From an uncultured Amphritea sp. (GTDB lineage Bacteria; Pseudomonadota; Gammaproteobacteria; Pseudomonadales; Balneatricaceae), in NCBI RefSeq assembly GCF_937127095.1, contig NZ_CAKZLP010000033.1, positions 1 through 64,000 of the forward strand: a stretch of 64,000 bases of DNA. The letters run 5' to 3'. The notes under the pieces were generated by a model. The model did no database searches. It worked only from the letters and a program-made list of their open reading frames with translations, and was not told the origin of the DNA. Position 1 is the first letter of the stretch. Each line of letters begins with the position of its first letter. Shown in pieces: positions 53,501-60,981 of this stretch. The position numbers and the translations under genes are program-made.

Positions 53501-54034
53501 CAGATTAACGGCCAGCTGGCGTTAGTTGGCGCAATTTCCCGAGCATACGACCCAGCCGAAACATTCATCTCCAGCGCATTGATCTTTGGCGACATCGGCA
53601 GCCGGGTACATCACCTGTTCAGCCAGTCAACCTGGACAAGCGCTTGGTCAGACGCACGGATTGGTAGCAATACCACCGCCCAATACAACGATCTGTTGTA
53701 CCCGCTTCAGGTGGACAATAAGAACGCTATTCGGGAGCGCTGGGCAATTATCCTCACCAGCTCCACCACGTTTAACGTGGTTGGTGAAGTGTCTGGGCAG
53801 ATCGCTACTGGCAACACAAGTACTGACTGTGCGCCGGTTAACCCGATTACAGGCGAGCCTTATTTCACCATTGCTGCTGACGGATGGGGTGGGGGCTGGG
53901 CCACTAATAATGTCCTGCGTTTCAATACAGACGCCGCTCACGCGCCGATCTGGATTGCCAGAACGACAATCAGCGGCACACCGACTAAAGCCGATGACTC
54001 ATTCAAATTGCAGATAAGAGGGGATGCAGACTGA
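50504..54034 (+). CDS. Large repeat-containing tail protein
   Basis: The product is 1176 residues. Residues about 300-830 contain six degenerate copies of a beta-domain that opens with (V/I)xPGSL and closes with G(T/S)I(D/E/N)Y(D/V/A/E)xG, such as GTIEYDTGAV, GTIDYVTGSV, GTINYATGAI, GSIDYASGQI and GTVDYETGIV. The N-terminal 230 residues and C-terminal 350 are unique. Proteins of this type sit at the tail tip of B3-like siphophages; adhesion or tip structure is inferred. Confidence 0.7.
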   Translation: MTILDTDIKLMASERLSDSADGGGMMSAVVVEDGVVNNLFPDISRLDRTYGRVNLRKAYAAVQTANKDMYYGSHAIITDAPADPRVSVVMFSTESYTDERTDARDRIESYVVKGPVSDYTLLGDQLEGQRMVKLYSRVDAKLPEVGQVYLIREEDSSGELTGEEQYIRIDAVSHEIQEFEDDRGVFERRVYVLDIGSALRATFPGPQTASRFSSVSTPSVFRSTQVADASNYYGIVPLDTAISPGDMSIKAASMFGQLVPSATVESPVVDVQAGVDRQNLVAAGDPYSISVSYTLIAAGFSFGRAVVPGSVTLNLGNNATFEDDSNGNLICNTSISTAYGIVGTQYGTIEYDTGAVSGAHSYSTASYTFTATPAAAIYDTAHTDHETIELANRGYNYVKTLRPIPQPGTLFIDYMAQGEWYQMKDNGNGVLADEAGGAGTIDYVTGSVVATLGALPDTESEIIYTWATPVHYEIRTTDPDVEPAYLTFTVSAGEILPGSLSLSFDAGGVVKTVTDDGSGNLIGDGTGRVIYGLGQVGLQPSAMPDSGAVLTIEYDKGVIQTEDVSGYSMSGDNATFTVAAAPVVPGTFSASFSQNWSYDNQGFTTSTESGTKTVTVYDKGDGTLSNGGTINYATGAISIPVNYSDSQGNSYFVGTYRSETRSGTISGNIAVHYQQDSVTPTAVSESAALPNVTLDLTPTTIRKIVPGSLEFTWNGKTHIDREGTIYTDWDRNTGAATAAGSIDYASGQISFDSYQGGGNNTLTIKTMLTKYGDWTAHDLYFRTPGAPLRPSSLYLRANKPDGTLIGLTPNGQGVIDTNDAQGTVDYETGIVSVQFGRYVLESTLTAYNRTELWYNAANILEDGTIWVPDPVDPGTMKFNAVVYSTMPLDASILGLDPVRLPIDGRVPIIRSGDVIVIHSTQNETLSSPLSAGDVENLSRDQLASCYLIDQTGARVDSSLYTVNRETGVVTMANPADLSAYVEPLVAVHRIEDMALVNEAQINGQLALVGAISRAYDPAETFISSALIFGDIGSRVHHLFSQSTWTSAWSDARIGSNTTAQYNDLLYPLQVDNKNAIRERWAIILTSSTTFNVVGEVSGQIATGNTSTDCAPVNPITGEPYFTIAADGWGGGWATNNVLRFNTDAAHAPIWIARTTISGTPTKADDSFKLQIRGDAD

Positions 54035-54945
54035 TGACTACTATTTTAGATGTAGATCATCCCGATTTAGTCGCATTCTATAAATGCGATACCTTATCAG
54101 GAGGTGTTTTAGTTGATCAAACAGGTAATTATGACGCCGAGGCGATAGCTGACCCGACAATAGAGCCCTACGGAAAAATAAACGAAGCTGTTAGTTTTTC
54201 AGACAATAACGGCTATCTAACAAATTTTGGCCTGGGTGGCCGCTACTTAGATGCTATCTCCTTTTGGCTATATTTCCCGAATGGAGGATCGCTGACTGGG
54301 TCAGAAACAATAGGTACTCTGTCGACGTGGATCGGTGGATTATTTGTTGGTAGGCCGACAACACTTCTGCCAGCCGATACTGTTCTGTCATTCTCAATTT
54401 TTCCGCCCGGGAGCACTTCAGGCTTCAGATATTATTATGGTACCGGCGCCATCAGCCCGGGCTGGCATAACGTAATAATAAACTGGAACGGAAGTAGCTA
54501 TGAATTCTATGTTGGTGGCGTACTTCTGCCATCTGGCATATATAGCTCAGGTAGTGGGTTTCCAACGGGGCGGCTTGATCTAAGCGACCTGATGCTGGGA
54601 ATGCGTAGAAACACATCAGAGTTAAGTATTCACAAAATAGATCACATACGAATTTTCGAGAATGGCGGGGAGGGTCTTACACAGGGATACATCGATCTTC
54701 TTGCTGCAGAAGATCCTCGATTTGAAGTCAATGGAATTATAACTGTTGATGAAGTAGGAACATCATCAGAAATTCGCATTTATAGCGCGATCACCGGTGA
54801 GCTTCTTCACAAAATCAACGCAAACGCCCTCGGTGAGTATTCACAGATATTAGGGACAGCAAACGATGTTTACGTAATGGCCATAGAGTCGTCAGGATAC
54901 CGCCCATTAGTGCATGGACCTATAACACCAACATTGAGGAGCTAA
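54034..54945 (+). CDS. LamG/concanavalin-like tail protein, possible receptor-binding protein
   Basis: The product is 303 residues. The first 220 resemble a LamG-type lectin domain (DLVAFYKCDTLSGGVLVDQTGNYDAEAI, AVSFSDNNGYLTNFGLGG, WHNVIINWNGSSYEFYVGGVLL, HKIDHIRIFENG); the last 80 form a small carboxypeptidase-regulatory-like beta domain (GIITVDEVGTSSEIRIYSAITGELLHKINANALGEYS). It is clearly more AT-rich than its neighbours, as expected for a host-range gene exchanged between phages. Confidence 0.7.
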   Translation: MTTILDVDHPDLVAFYKCDTLSGGVLVDQTGNYDAEAIADPTIEPYGKINEAVSFSDNNGYLTNFGLGGRYLDAISFWLYFPNGGSLTGSETIGTLSTWIGGLFVGRPTTLLPADTVLSFSIFPPGSTSGFRYYYGTGAISPGWHNVIINWNGSSYEFYVGGVLLPSGIYSSGSGFPTGRLDLSDLMLGMRRNTSELSIHKIDHIRIFENGGEGLTQGYIDLLAAEDPRFEVNGIITVDEVGTSSEIRIYSAITGELLHKINANALGEYSQILGTANDVYVMAIESSGYRPLVHGPITPTLRS

Positions 54946-55541
54946 TGATGACGATACGAATGTCTACAACCCTAAGAAACGCCCGCGCCACCGCCATCAT
55001 CACTGCACTAGACGCAGCGGCAACGCCTGCCGTATTTGAGCAGTACAGCGGCGGCCAGCCAGACCCAGACGCCTCTATTACATCGATGACAGCGCATGCT
55101 GTCAGCACAGCCTATACGGCAGGTGATTACGCCACCGCAGTTGGGCATTACTACCGTGCAGAAAACACCGGCACCAGTGCAGGAGCGACGCCCGTATGGC
55201 CGACAGACGGAGGAACGGTGGCAGATAACGATATCACCTGGCAGGATATGGGCGAGATCCCCGTTCTGCTGGCCACTCTTACTCTGAGCCAGCCAAGCGG
55301 TAGCGTTGCAAACGGGGTGTTAACGTTTGATGCCTGGACAGAAGATAGCAGTGCCGATGCAAGCAATATCGCCAGCTGGGGCCGTTTTAAAGACGGGGAT
55401 GGCAACAACGTCCTGGACGGCAGCGTCGGCGTGACAGGATCGGGCGCAGCCTTCATCATCAACACCACTAATATCGTATCGGGCGGGCCTGTCAGGATTA
55501 AATCCGGTACCACGCCGCAACTGATCGAACCAGGTGCGTAA
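54945..55541 (+). CDS. Tail tip-associated protein
   Basis: The product is about 198 residues (start at 54945 or the next codon). Helical N terminus (RNARATAIITALDAAATPAVFEQYSGGQP), then beta-rich with a carbohydrate-binding-like stretch (GHYYRAENTGTSAGATPVWPTDGGTVADNDITWQDMG). A stop-start overlap with both neighbours shows it belongs to the tail operon. No firm family. Confidence 0.62.
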   Translation: MMTIRMSTTLRNARATAIITALDAAATPAVFEQYSGGQPDPDASITSMTAHAVSTAYTAGDYATAVGHYYRAENTGTSAGATPVWPTDGGTVADNDITWQDMGEIPVLLATLTLSQPSGSVANGVLTFDAWTEDSSADASNIASWGRFKDGDGNNVLDGSVGVTGSGAAFIINTTNIVSGGPVRIKSGTTPQLIEPGA

Positions 55542-57691
55542 TGTCATACACGCCACCGGCAGGTAATGCAGTAAATTTTAGTTTTACCGGTGCATATACA
55601 CCCCCTGCCGGGGATGCTGTTGATTTTTCGTTTGTTGATTCGGCGGCGTTTGAGCTAAGAATATCGGCCTCACTGCCAGTGTTATCGGCAGCAATTGAGA
55701 CAGAACACGCGCAGCCAGTCGATCTACAGATCACCGCCCAGCTTCAACCGCTGCAGCCATCAATTAGCCTGTACCTGGATAATGTCCGTGATCTGACTAT
55801 AGCGGCCACCCTGCCGCAGATTCAGTCCGACTTACAGCTGGCGCGAGGCGCTGCGCTGACCTTAACGACTGAACTGCCCGCGATGGTCAGCGGCGTTACT
55901 TTGCAATGGGGTGAAAGCATACCCGTTGTCACCCTGACAGGCGGATCATCAAACGATAATTCAGGCTATCGCTGGGGCGTGGCGGCAATAGCAGACCTTG
56001 AATCAGAACTGTCGCACAATGACTCACCTAACAAGCAATCCAGCAGCGCTGGGCGATGGCAGGACGGTACGGCACACAATGCAGAACCGGAAATACCCCA
56101 CAGCATGCTCCCGCAGTTTGATACCGAACGCAGCAGCGGCTGGGACAGCTTTATCAGCTTACTGAACAGCAGTACCGATCTGCCAAGCAACTACCCACTA
56201 CCAATCGATCTGATCAAATACCAGTTATGGGCAGACTTTATCATAACGCGGGATAAAGACCATGCAGACCCGTGGAACTGGCCACCCCCGGTCGATGTTG
56301 ACAGTATCTATCAATTCCAGCGTGTCGATGACCTCGGTGACCGCCTGATATGGGACACGCGAGACTACACGCCCCCGCGCCGATATGAGGTTAATTTCAA
56401 CTTCACTGAATCCTATATTCCGCCACCTGCTGAGGCGGTCAACTTTAGCAGGGGGGCGGCATCACCATATGAAAACCAGCCAATACGTCCTGTAGATCCG
56501 GGACTGTCATTAGCCCATAACGTACCTGCATTTGTAGATGAATCCAGAAAAGTAGTATGGGGCGATGGTAGCTGGACACGACCAACGCCAGATTATTCCT
56601 ACAGCCCCGGCTGGACAGCCGAACCGGAGGAAGAAGCCCCCAGGCCAGTTCAGCCGGATATCAGAGGAGTGTATATCTTCATGCCTGTATTAACCCTGTA
56701 TCGCACCCCAGACGGGGCTGAAATTGCAGCGACTAACGTTAACTGGAGCACTGATGCTGACTCATGGGGCTGGCGCTTCAGTGCAACCATTAAGCATGAA
56801 TCTGATATAGCCCTGCTCAAGCCTGATAGCAATGGCCCGCGAGAGATTGCCTGTGAGATTAATGGTCATCTATTCACCGCGATTGTTGAAAGTTACGGCC
56901 GGAATCGCCAGTTCGGGCAAACAGGTTTAACAATCAAAGGTAAAAGCCGTAGCGGGATACTCTCAGATCCTTATGCACCAAAGAGAAGTAAGGCTATCAG
57001 CGCGCCTTACACCGCTCAGCAGTTGGCAGAGCAAGAGCTGGCGAATACTGGCTGGACACTCGACTGGCAAGCCACTGACTGGTTGATCCCGGGCGGTGCT
57101 TTCAGCTATCACGAGTTAGACCCGATCGCAGTGATAAAACGCCTGGCAAACACTGCTGGTGCCATCGTGCAAAGTCATGCAGCTGATAAACAGCTGATCG
57201 TTAAGCCCCGCTACCCCGTCAGCCCGCATAAATGGAATGACCCTGGCACAGCGTTAGATGCCATTCTCCCTGCTTCGCTTATCCATCAGGCGGGCAGTCA
57301 ATTCAAAACACTACCGACGTATAACCGGGCCATCGTTGCAGGCGGAAAAACTGGCGGCGTTATTGTCACGTTGACCCGTGATGGTACCGCAGGTGATGAG
57401 CTTGCACCGTTAGTAACAGACGATCTGGTCACACACCAAAGCGCAGGCTATGAACGCGCCCGCATCGAGATTGCCAAGGGCGGCACCTGGGAAGAGATGA
57501 ACTTCACAACCTGGCTAACCGATTACGGTCTGGCTCCTGGGCTGCTGTTACCGGGCCATCTGGTAGAAATTCAGGATCTCAACGAAACCTACCCCGTGCA
57601 GATATCCGGCACCACCATCAATGCACAAAGCAACAATCAGGGGCTGACCGTTCGTCAGCAACTGTCAGCGGATAGGAGGATCAATGTCTAA
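55541..57691 (+). CDS. Tail hub-like protein with N-terminal proline-rich repeats
   Basis: The product is 716 residues. The N terminus has the repeat YTPPAGxAVxFSF twice, and related copies (YTPPRRYEVNFNF, YIPPPAEAVNFS) return near residues 280-305. The C-terminal 340 residues look like a hub/baseplate domain (TDADSWGWRFSATIKHESDIALLKPDSNGPREIACEINGHLFTAIVESY, YTAQQLAEQELANTGWTLDWQATDW). In B3-like phages this protein closes the tail tip. It overlaps the next gene by 8 bases. Confidence 0.7.
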   Translation: MSYTPPAGNAVNFSFTGAYTPPAGDAVDFSFVDSAAFELRISASLPVLSAAIETEHAQPVDLQITAQLQPLQPSISLYLDNVRDLTIAATLPQIQSDLQLARGAALTLTTELPAMVSGVTLQWGESIPVVTLTGGSSNDNSGYRWGVAAIADLESELSHNDSPNKQSSSAGRWQDGTAHNAEPEIPHSMLPQFDTERSSGWDSFISLLNSSTDLPSNYPLPIDLIKYQLWADFIITRDKDHADPWNWPPPVDVDSIYQFQRVDDLGDRLIWDTRDYTPPRRYEVNFNFTESYIPPPAEAVNFSRGAASPYENQPIRPVDPGLSLAHNVPAFVDESRKVVWGDGSWTRPTPDYSYSPGWTAEPEEEAPRPVQPDIRGVYIFMPVLTLYRTPDGAEIAATNVNWSTDADSWGWRFSATIKHESDIALLKPDSNGPREIACEINGHLFTAIVESYGRNRQFGQTGLTIKGKSRSGILSDPYAPKRSKAISAPYTAQQLAEQELANTGWTLDWQATDWLIPGGAFSYHELDPIAVIKRLANTAGAIVQSHAADKQLIVKPRYPVSPHKWNDPGTALDAILPASLIHQAGSQFKTLPTYNRAIVAGGKTGGVIVTLTRDGTAGDELAPLVTDDLVTHQSAGYERARIEIAKGGTWEEMNFTTWLTDYGLAPGLLLPGHLVEIQDLNETYPVQISGTTINAQSNNQGLTVRQQLSADRRINV

Positions 57692-57908
57692 CGTATGGAC
57701 CCAGTTTGAGAGCCTGTTGGAGAAAGACTCAACCCAGATAGCCACCATCATCAGCACTGACGGCACAGAATCAGTCGTCGAACTGCTAAGTGGCGACCGA
57801 CTAAAGGTAATAGGCACCGGCACCCCCGGTGGGAATGTATACATCAAAGGAGGAGAGATAAAACAAGCAGCCCCAACGCTGCCACAACACAACATGATTC
57901 TGTATTAA
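57684..57908 (+). CDS. Small tail-module protein
   Basis: The product is 74 residues, beta-rich (ATIISTDGTESVVELLSGDRLKVIGTGTPGGNVYIKGGEI). It resembles short proteins after the hub gene in B3-like phages. It is the last gene of the tail operon. Confidence 0.65.
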   Translation: MSNVWTQFESLLEKDSTQIATIISTDGTESVVELLSGDRLKVIGTGTPGGNVYIKGGEIKQAAPTLPQHNMILY

Positions 57909-57946
57909 GAGTCAGTAGCAAAGTAAGAAAACAGAAGGAAGCGACC

Positions 57947-58058
57947 CAATAACGCGGCAACGTTATTGAGCCGTCAGAACACGTAAACCAGCTACGTGAA
58001 CCAACCCAGGGCTTCCCCGCCTCGCGAGGCAGGGCAAGCCTACCAGATTTTAGGTAGG
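57947..58058 (+). promoter_or_regulatory. Chain of four hairpins in front of com
   Basis: In order: CAATAACG/CGTTATTG (57947-57968), CACGTA/TACGTG (57980-57998), GCTTCCCC-GCCTCGCGAGGC-AGGGCAAGC with a perfect 12-bp core (58011-58039), and CCTACC/GGTAGG (58039-58058). The last hairpin carries the AGG of the com ribosome site in its right arm, 6 bases from the com start. The first may end the tail operon. Such a leader suggests strong post-transcriptional control. Confidence 0.6.
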
Positions 58059-58063
58059 TTCAC

Positions 58064-58240
58064 ATGCAAGACATACGATGTCAGCACTGTAACAAGCTGT
58101 TGGCCAAAGCAATATACACACTAATCGAAATAAAGTGCCCGCGTTGTGGGTGCATCACTGAGAGGACCTTGAGTCCCATAGATATGAAAGGAAAATATCA
58201 TGGCGAAGCCTCTCATCCCGTGGATCGGCGGAAAACGTAA
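58064..58240 (+). CDS. com: Com-like zinc-finger translational regulator
   Basis: The product is 58 residues. It keeps the Mu Com pattern (IRCQHCNKLLAKA...IEIKCPRCG), two CxxC pairs that bind zinc. In Mu, Com binds mom mRNA and opens a hairpin that hides the mom ribosome site. Here com overlaps the methyltransferase gene by 41 bases in another frame, as Mu com overlaps mom. The gene is short, but the four cysteines and the location are convincing. Confidence 0.85.
   Translation: MQDIRCQHCNKLLAKAIYTLIEIKCPRCGCITERTLSPIDMKGKYHGEASHPVDRRKT
58181..58199 (+). promoter_or_regulatory. Hairpin presenting the methyltransferase ribosome site
   Basis: GATAT (58181-58185) pairs with ATATC (58195-58199) around a loop that contains AAAGGA (58187-58192); the start ATG follows at 58200. 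Just upstream GGAC/GTCC (58164-58176 region) could form a second small stem. This is the position where Com would act in Mu. Confidence 0.5.
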
Positions 58241-59000
58241 ACTAGCTGATCACATTTTGCCGCTGTTCCCTGAACACTCATGCTACGTTGAGCCGTTCAG
58301 TGGAGCTGCGGCTCTGTTCTTCTTAAAAGAACCCAGCCATACCGAAATTCTGAATGATGTTAACGGCGACCTGGTGAACCTTTACCGGGTTGTTAAGCAC
58401 CATCTGGAAGAGCTGTATAAACAGTTCAAATGGATTCTAACCAGTCGTCAGAACTGGCAGTGGATGCAGCAAACACCACCGGAAACGCTGACTGACATCC
58501 AACGGGCGGCCCGGTTCCTATACCTGCAGAAGCTGGCCTTCGGTGGCAAGGTCGAAGGCCAGAGCTTCGGGACCAGCACCACTGGCAGACCCCGCTTTAA
58601 CATATTCACCCTGGAGCAAGATCTCGCCGATGCCCACTACCGATTGTCCAATACAACCATTGAACATCTTGACTGGAAGCGCATCATCAAGAAGTACGAC
58701 CGGCCCGGCACCCTGTTCTACTGTGATCCACCCTACTGGCAGACAGAAGGTTATGGCGTCCCGTTCGTCTTTGAAGAGTATGAAGAGATGGCCAGGCTGG
58801 CCGAATCGATACAGGGCCACATGATCATCAGTATCAACGACCACCCCGACATTCGAAAGGTATTTGCAAACTTGCCAGTGGTCGAAGTAGATTACCAGTA
58901 CACTGTCGGTGGATCAGACAAAGCCTCAGACTGTGTAGAACTGATATTCGGCAACTGGAAAGAGCAACCAAAGGCGAGAGGCCAGCAGGGGCTTTTTTAG
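58200..59000 (+). CDS. Dam-type DNA adenine methyltransferase (class D12)
   Basis: The product is a 266-residue N6-adenine methyltransferase. Motif I is VEPFSGAAALFF and the catalytic motif is DPPY (176-179); the start PLIPWIGGKRKLADHILPLFP is typical of phage Dam enzymes. The specificity, perhaps GATC, cannot be read from sequence alone. It takes the place of mom at the right end of the phage and probably protects phage DNA from host restriction or marks it for regulation. Confidence 0.92.
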   Translation: MAKPLIPWIGGKRKLADHILPLFPEHSCYVEPFSGAAALFFLKEPSHTEILNDVNGDLVNLYRVVKHHLEELYKQFKWILTSRQNWQWMQQTPPETLTDIQRAARFLYLQKLAFGGKVEGQSFGTSTTGRPRFNIFTLEQDLADAHYRLSNTTIEHLDWKRIIKKYDRPGTLFYCDPPYWQTEGYGVPFVFEEYEEMARLAESIQGHMIISINDHPDIRKVFANLPVVEVDYQYTVGGSDKASDCVELIFGNWKEQPKARGQQGLF

Positions 59001-59021
59001 ATAGGAGTTATGGTTAGAAAG

Positions 59022-59040
59022 GGCGTTAGATTCTAACGCC
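59022..59040. terminator. Hairpin terminator between dam and the divergent right-end gene
   Basis: GGCGTTAG and CTAACGCC pair perfectly around ATT. It stands 21 bp after the dam stop and 54 bp from the stop of the converging gene at 59095, so it can serve both. Confidence 0.7.
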
Positions 59041-59094
59041 TTGTTATGTGATGAATACGCTTAGGCTGAGTAATGATGGTGCTTTATTGACAGA

Positions 59095-59586
59095 TCACTC
59101 TTTTCCTTTAACCGCAGCATAAGAGTTATATGCTGATTCAGCAATATTTCTATGTCGCTTTCCGGCTCCTTCGTATTTAACAGCCAGGGAAGTTTGGCTA
59201 AAACCTCCCACAGGACCTTTATCACTGCTGCGCTTTAAAGCCTGCGTCCAGCCTCGCTCAAAGTCATTATAGTCTTGAGAGTCTCTAGGGTGAGGGTTTA
59301 AGAGGGCTCCATTATTGAGATAAAAGCTCCTAAAACCTTTATCGATCACATGCCTTCTACTCTCACCAGCGTCCATAACGACTTCATAAACCCGAGTATC
59401 ACCAATAATACCGGCATTTTTAGGTGACAACAGCTGATCCCACTCTCCTGCACTGTTCAATTCCCAGCCGCTTCCGCAAACATTACATGTATAGAGGCTA
59501 CTGTCAGGCAATTCACTGATTAGCTGTAAATCCGTAATTTTAGGTCTCTTTGCACCTTGGCATGGGCATTGGCTCGAAATACTCAT
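59095..59586 (-). CDS. Zinc-ribbon protein of unknown function, right-end accessory gene
   Basis: The product is 163 residues. It begins MSISSQCPCQGAKRPKI and continues LYTCNVCGSGWELNSAGEWDQL, two CxC/CxxC pairs that could form a zinc ribbon. The rest is charged with a central domain (RVYEVVMDAGESRRHVIDKGFRSFYLNNGALL) and a basic C terminus. It is the only right-end gene on the minus strand, has its own GGGA ribosome site, and is more AT-rich than the late genes. I do not recognise the family. The 300 bp from 59587 to the prophage end contain no supported gene. Confidence 0.6.
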   Translation of the reverse strand: MSISSQCPCQGAKRPKITDLQLISELPDSSLYTCNVCGSGWELNSAGEWDQLLSPKNAGIIGDTRVYEVVMDAGESRRHVIDKGFRSFYLNNGALLNPHPRDSQDYNDFERGWTQALKRSSDKGPVGGFSQTSLAVKYEGAGKRHRNIAESAYNSYAAVKGKE

Positions 59587-59891
59587 ACGTTCCCTCGATA
59601 AATAAGACGATAGTGTGCGATGTGGTCACACGGCTGCGATACGATACATATAAGAAATATAACCTGAATTAGAATCCAGTATAGCCAGTAGATTTTCAAG
59701 TGTGGGATATAAACTAATAAATATCGGTCATGTCTGAGCTGTTTATTACGTATAGTATCGTACAGTTTTCTTTGAGCGAAAAAGAAATCTAGAATATCGT
59801 GCGGCGGTGCGTGTTATGGAGAGAGTTAGGTTCGGTCTTCAGCTGTGACAAACAATGCACAAATCATGGCCAAAAAAGCCGCGCGGTTACA

Positions 59892-59896
59892 CCGGT
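59892..59896. repeat. Right copy of the 5-bp target duplication CCGGT
   Basis: It follows the ACA end of the prophage. Joined with the left flank, the empty site would read CGAACCCGGTTCG, a palindrome. Confidence 0.55.
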
Positions 59897-59925
59897 TCGT
59901 GTTCCGAGCTGCGATACCCCAGATA

Positions 59926-59955
59926 CAAAAAAGCCCCACTGCAAAGTGAGGCTCT
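59926..59955 (-). terminator. Terminator of tRNA-Phe
   Basis: On the minus strand GCCTCAC pairs with GTGGGGC around TTTGC, with six or more Ts following. It lies 16-20 bases after the tRNA CCA end. Confidence 0.8.
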
Positions 59956-59971
59956 TTCAAAACAAAAAAGA

Positions 59972-60047
59972 TGGTGCCCGGACTCGGAATCGAACCAAGG
60001 ACACGAGGATTTTCAATCCTCTGCTCTACCGACTGAGCTATCCGGGC
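59972..60047 (-). tRNA. tRNA-Phe (anticodon GAA)
   Basis: A complete 76-base cloverleaf with encoded CCA. The acceptor stem is GCCCGGA/TCCGGGC, the anticodon stem GAGGA/TCCTC holds the loop TTGAAAA, and the T arm has GTTCGATTC. Its last 17 bases are duplicated at 22480-22496. Confidence 0.97.
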
Positions 60048-60142
60048 AACGGGCGCCTATTAAACACGGCTGTCCGCTAAAAATCAACAGTATTTCAGGA
60101 CGCTCCGATAAAATATTACGTTACTGAACAATAAGTAACCAA

Positions 60143-60784
60143 TCAGATGCCGTATTGTGACCGATAAGCTGAGATCGCTTCGATCTGAGCGTCCATTCCG
60201 CCCTTCTCGGCCAGGTATTCAAGCAGATCATTCAGGGATACGATGCTGGCCACCGGCATTTTATAATCCCGCTCAACCTCCTGAATCGCTGACAGCTCGC
60301 CTTTGCCCTTTTCCTGACGGTTCAATGCGATAATGGTTCCGGCTGGCGTCGCTCCCGCCTGCTGAATAATATCCATAACCTCACGAATCGCCGTCCCTGC
60401 AGTGATAACATCGTCGATAATCAGCACCCGGCCCTCCAGTGGCGCACCCACCAGATTACCGCCCTCACCATGGTCCTTAGCTTCCTTGCGATTGAATACA
60501 TAGGGCATATCCTGACCAAACTCAGTTGCCAGTGCTACACAGGTTGCGGCAGCTAATGGTATCCCTTTATACGCAGGCCCCAGAATCACATCATACTCAA
60601 TCCCGGACTGCTGAATCGCGGCGGCATAACACTTTCCCAGTCGAGCCAATGCAGCACCGCTGTTAAACAATCCGGCATTGAAGAAGTATGGGCTGGTACG
60701 GCCCGATTTCAGGGTGAACTCGCCGAATCGCAACACCTCTTTATCAATCGCGAACTCGATAAACTCTCTCTGATAATCCTGCAT
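60143..60784 (-). CDS. pyrE: Orotate phosphoribosyltransferase
   Basis: The product is a 213-residue enzyme that joins orotate and PRPP to orotidine 5'-phosphate in pyrimidine synthesis. It has the PRPP-binding motif [13 protein letters not shown] and the flexible loop [12 protein letters not shown]. The start at 60784 has GGAG 9 bases upstream; a GTG three codons earlier lies inside that site. It is divergent from crc, an arrangement also seen in Pseudomonas. Confidence 0.95.
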   Translation of the reverse strand: MQDYQREFIEFAIDKEVLRFGEFTLKSGRTSPYFFNAGLFNSGAALARLGKCYAAAIQQSGIEYDVILGPAYKGIPLAAATCVALATEFGQDMPYVFNRKEAKDHGEGGNLVGAPLEGRVLIIDDVITAGTAIREVMDIIQQAGATPAGTIIALNRQEKGKGELSAIQEVERDYKMPVASIVSLNDLLEYLAEKGGMDAQIEAISAYRSQYGI

Positions 60785-60981
60785 TCTGGGCACTCCGCAA
60801 CGCTGTTTAAAAAGTGGGCGTATGATACAGGTTTTCTTCCTGCCGCTCCATTATGCGCACTACTTAACTTCTGAATTGTTCACAAAGCGATTAATAGTCG
60901 GCGCTTTAGATTCAATTTTCTTTAAACACCCAGTACAATGCGGCTTTCGCCTTAAATTGCGTTTTCACAGGTTTATAAGCT

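Larger units (their letters stand above)
22584..59891 (+). mobile_element. B3-like transposable (Mu-like) siphophage prophage, 37.3 kb
   Basis: The element begins TGTGATC and ends GGTTACA, so both ends start with TGT when read inward, and it is flanked by CCGGT. Its length is close to that of B3/D3112-type phages. The contents are a complete replicative-transposition module (repressor, ner, A, B), GemA and Mor, lysis, Mu-like packaging and capsid genes, a siphovirus-type tail and a com-methyltransferase module at the right end. All essential genes look intact, so it may be inducible. The left 220 bp before the repressor gene hold no gene, only candidate transposase-binding repeats. Confidence 0.85.

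Noticed and set aside
22480..59988. The 17-bp tRNA-Phe repeats as attL/attR of a tyrosine-integrase prophage
   Set aside because: The element between them encodes a DDE transposase and no integrase, and TG...CA ends with a 5-bp duplication fit better inside the repeats. The repeats are treated as an older scar.
59799..60080. 93-codon open frame crossing the prophage end
   Set aside because: It runs through the proposed junction and antisense through tRNA-Phe, so it cannot be a conserved gene.
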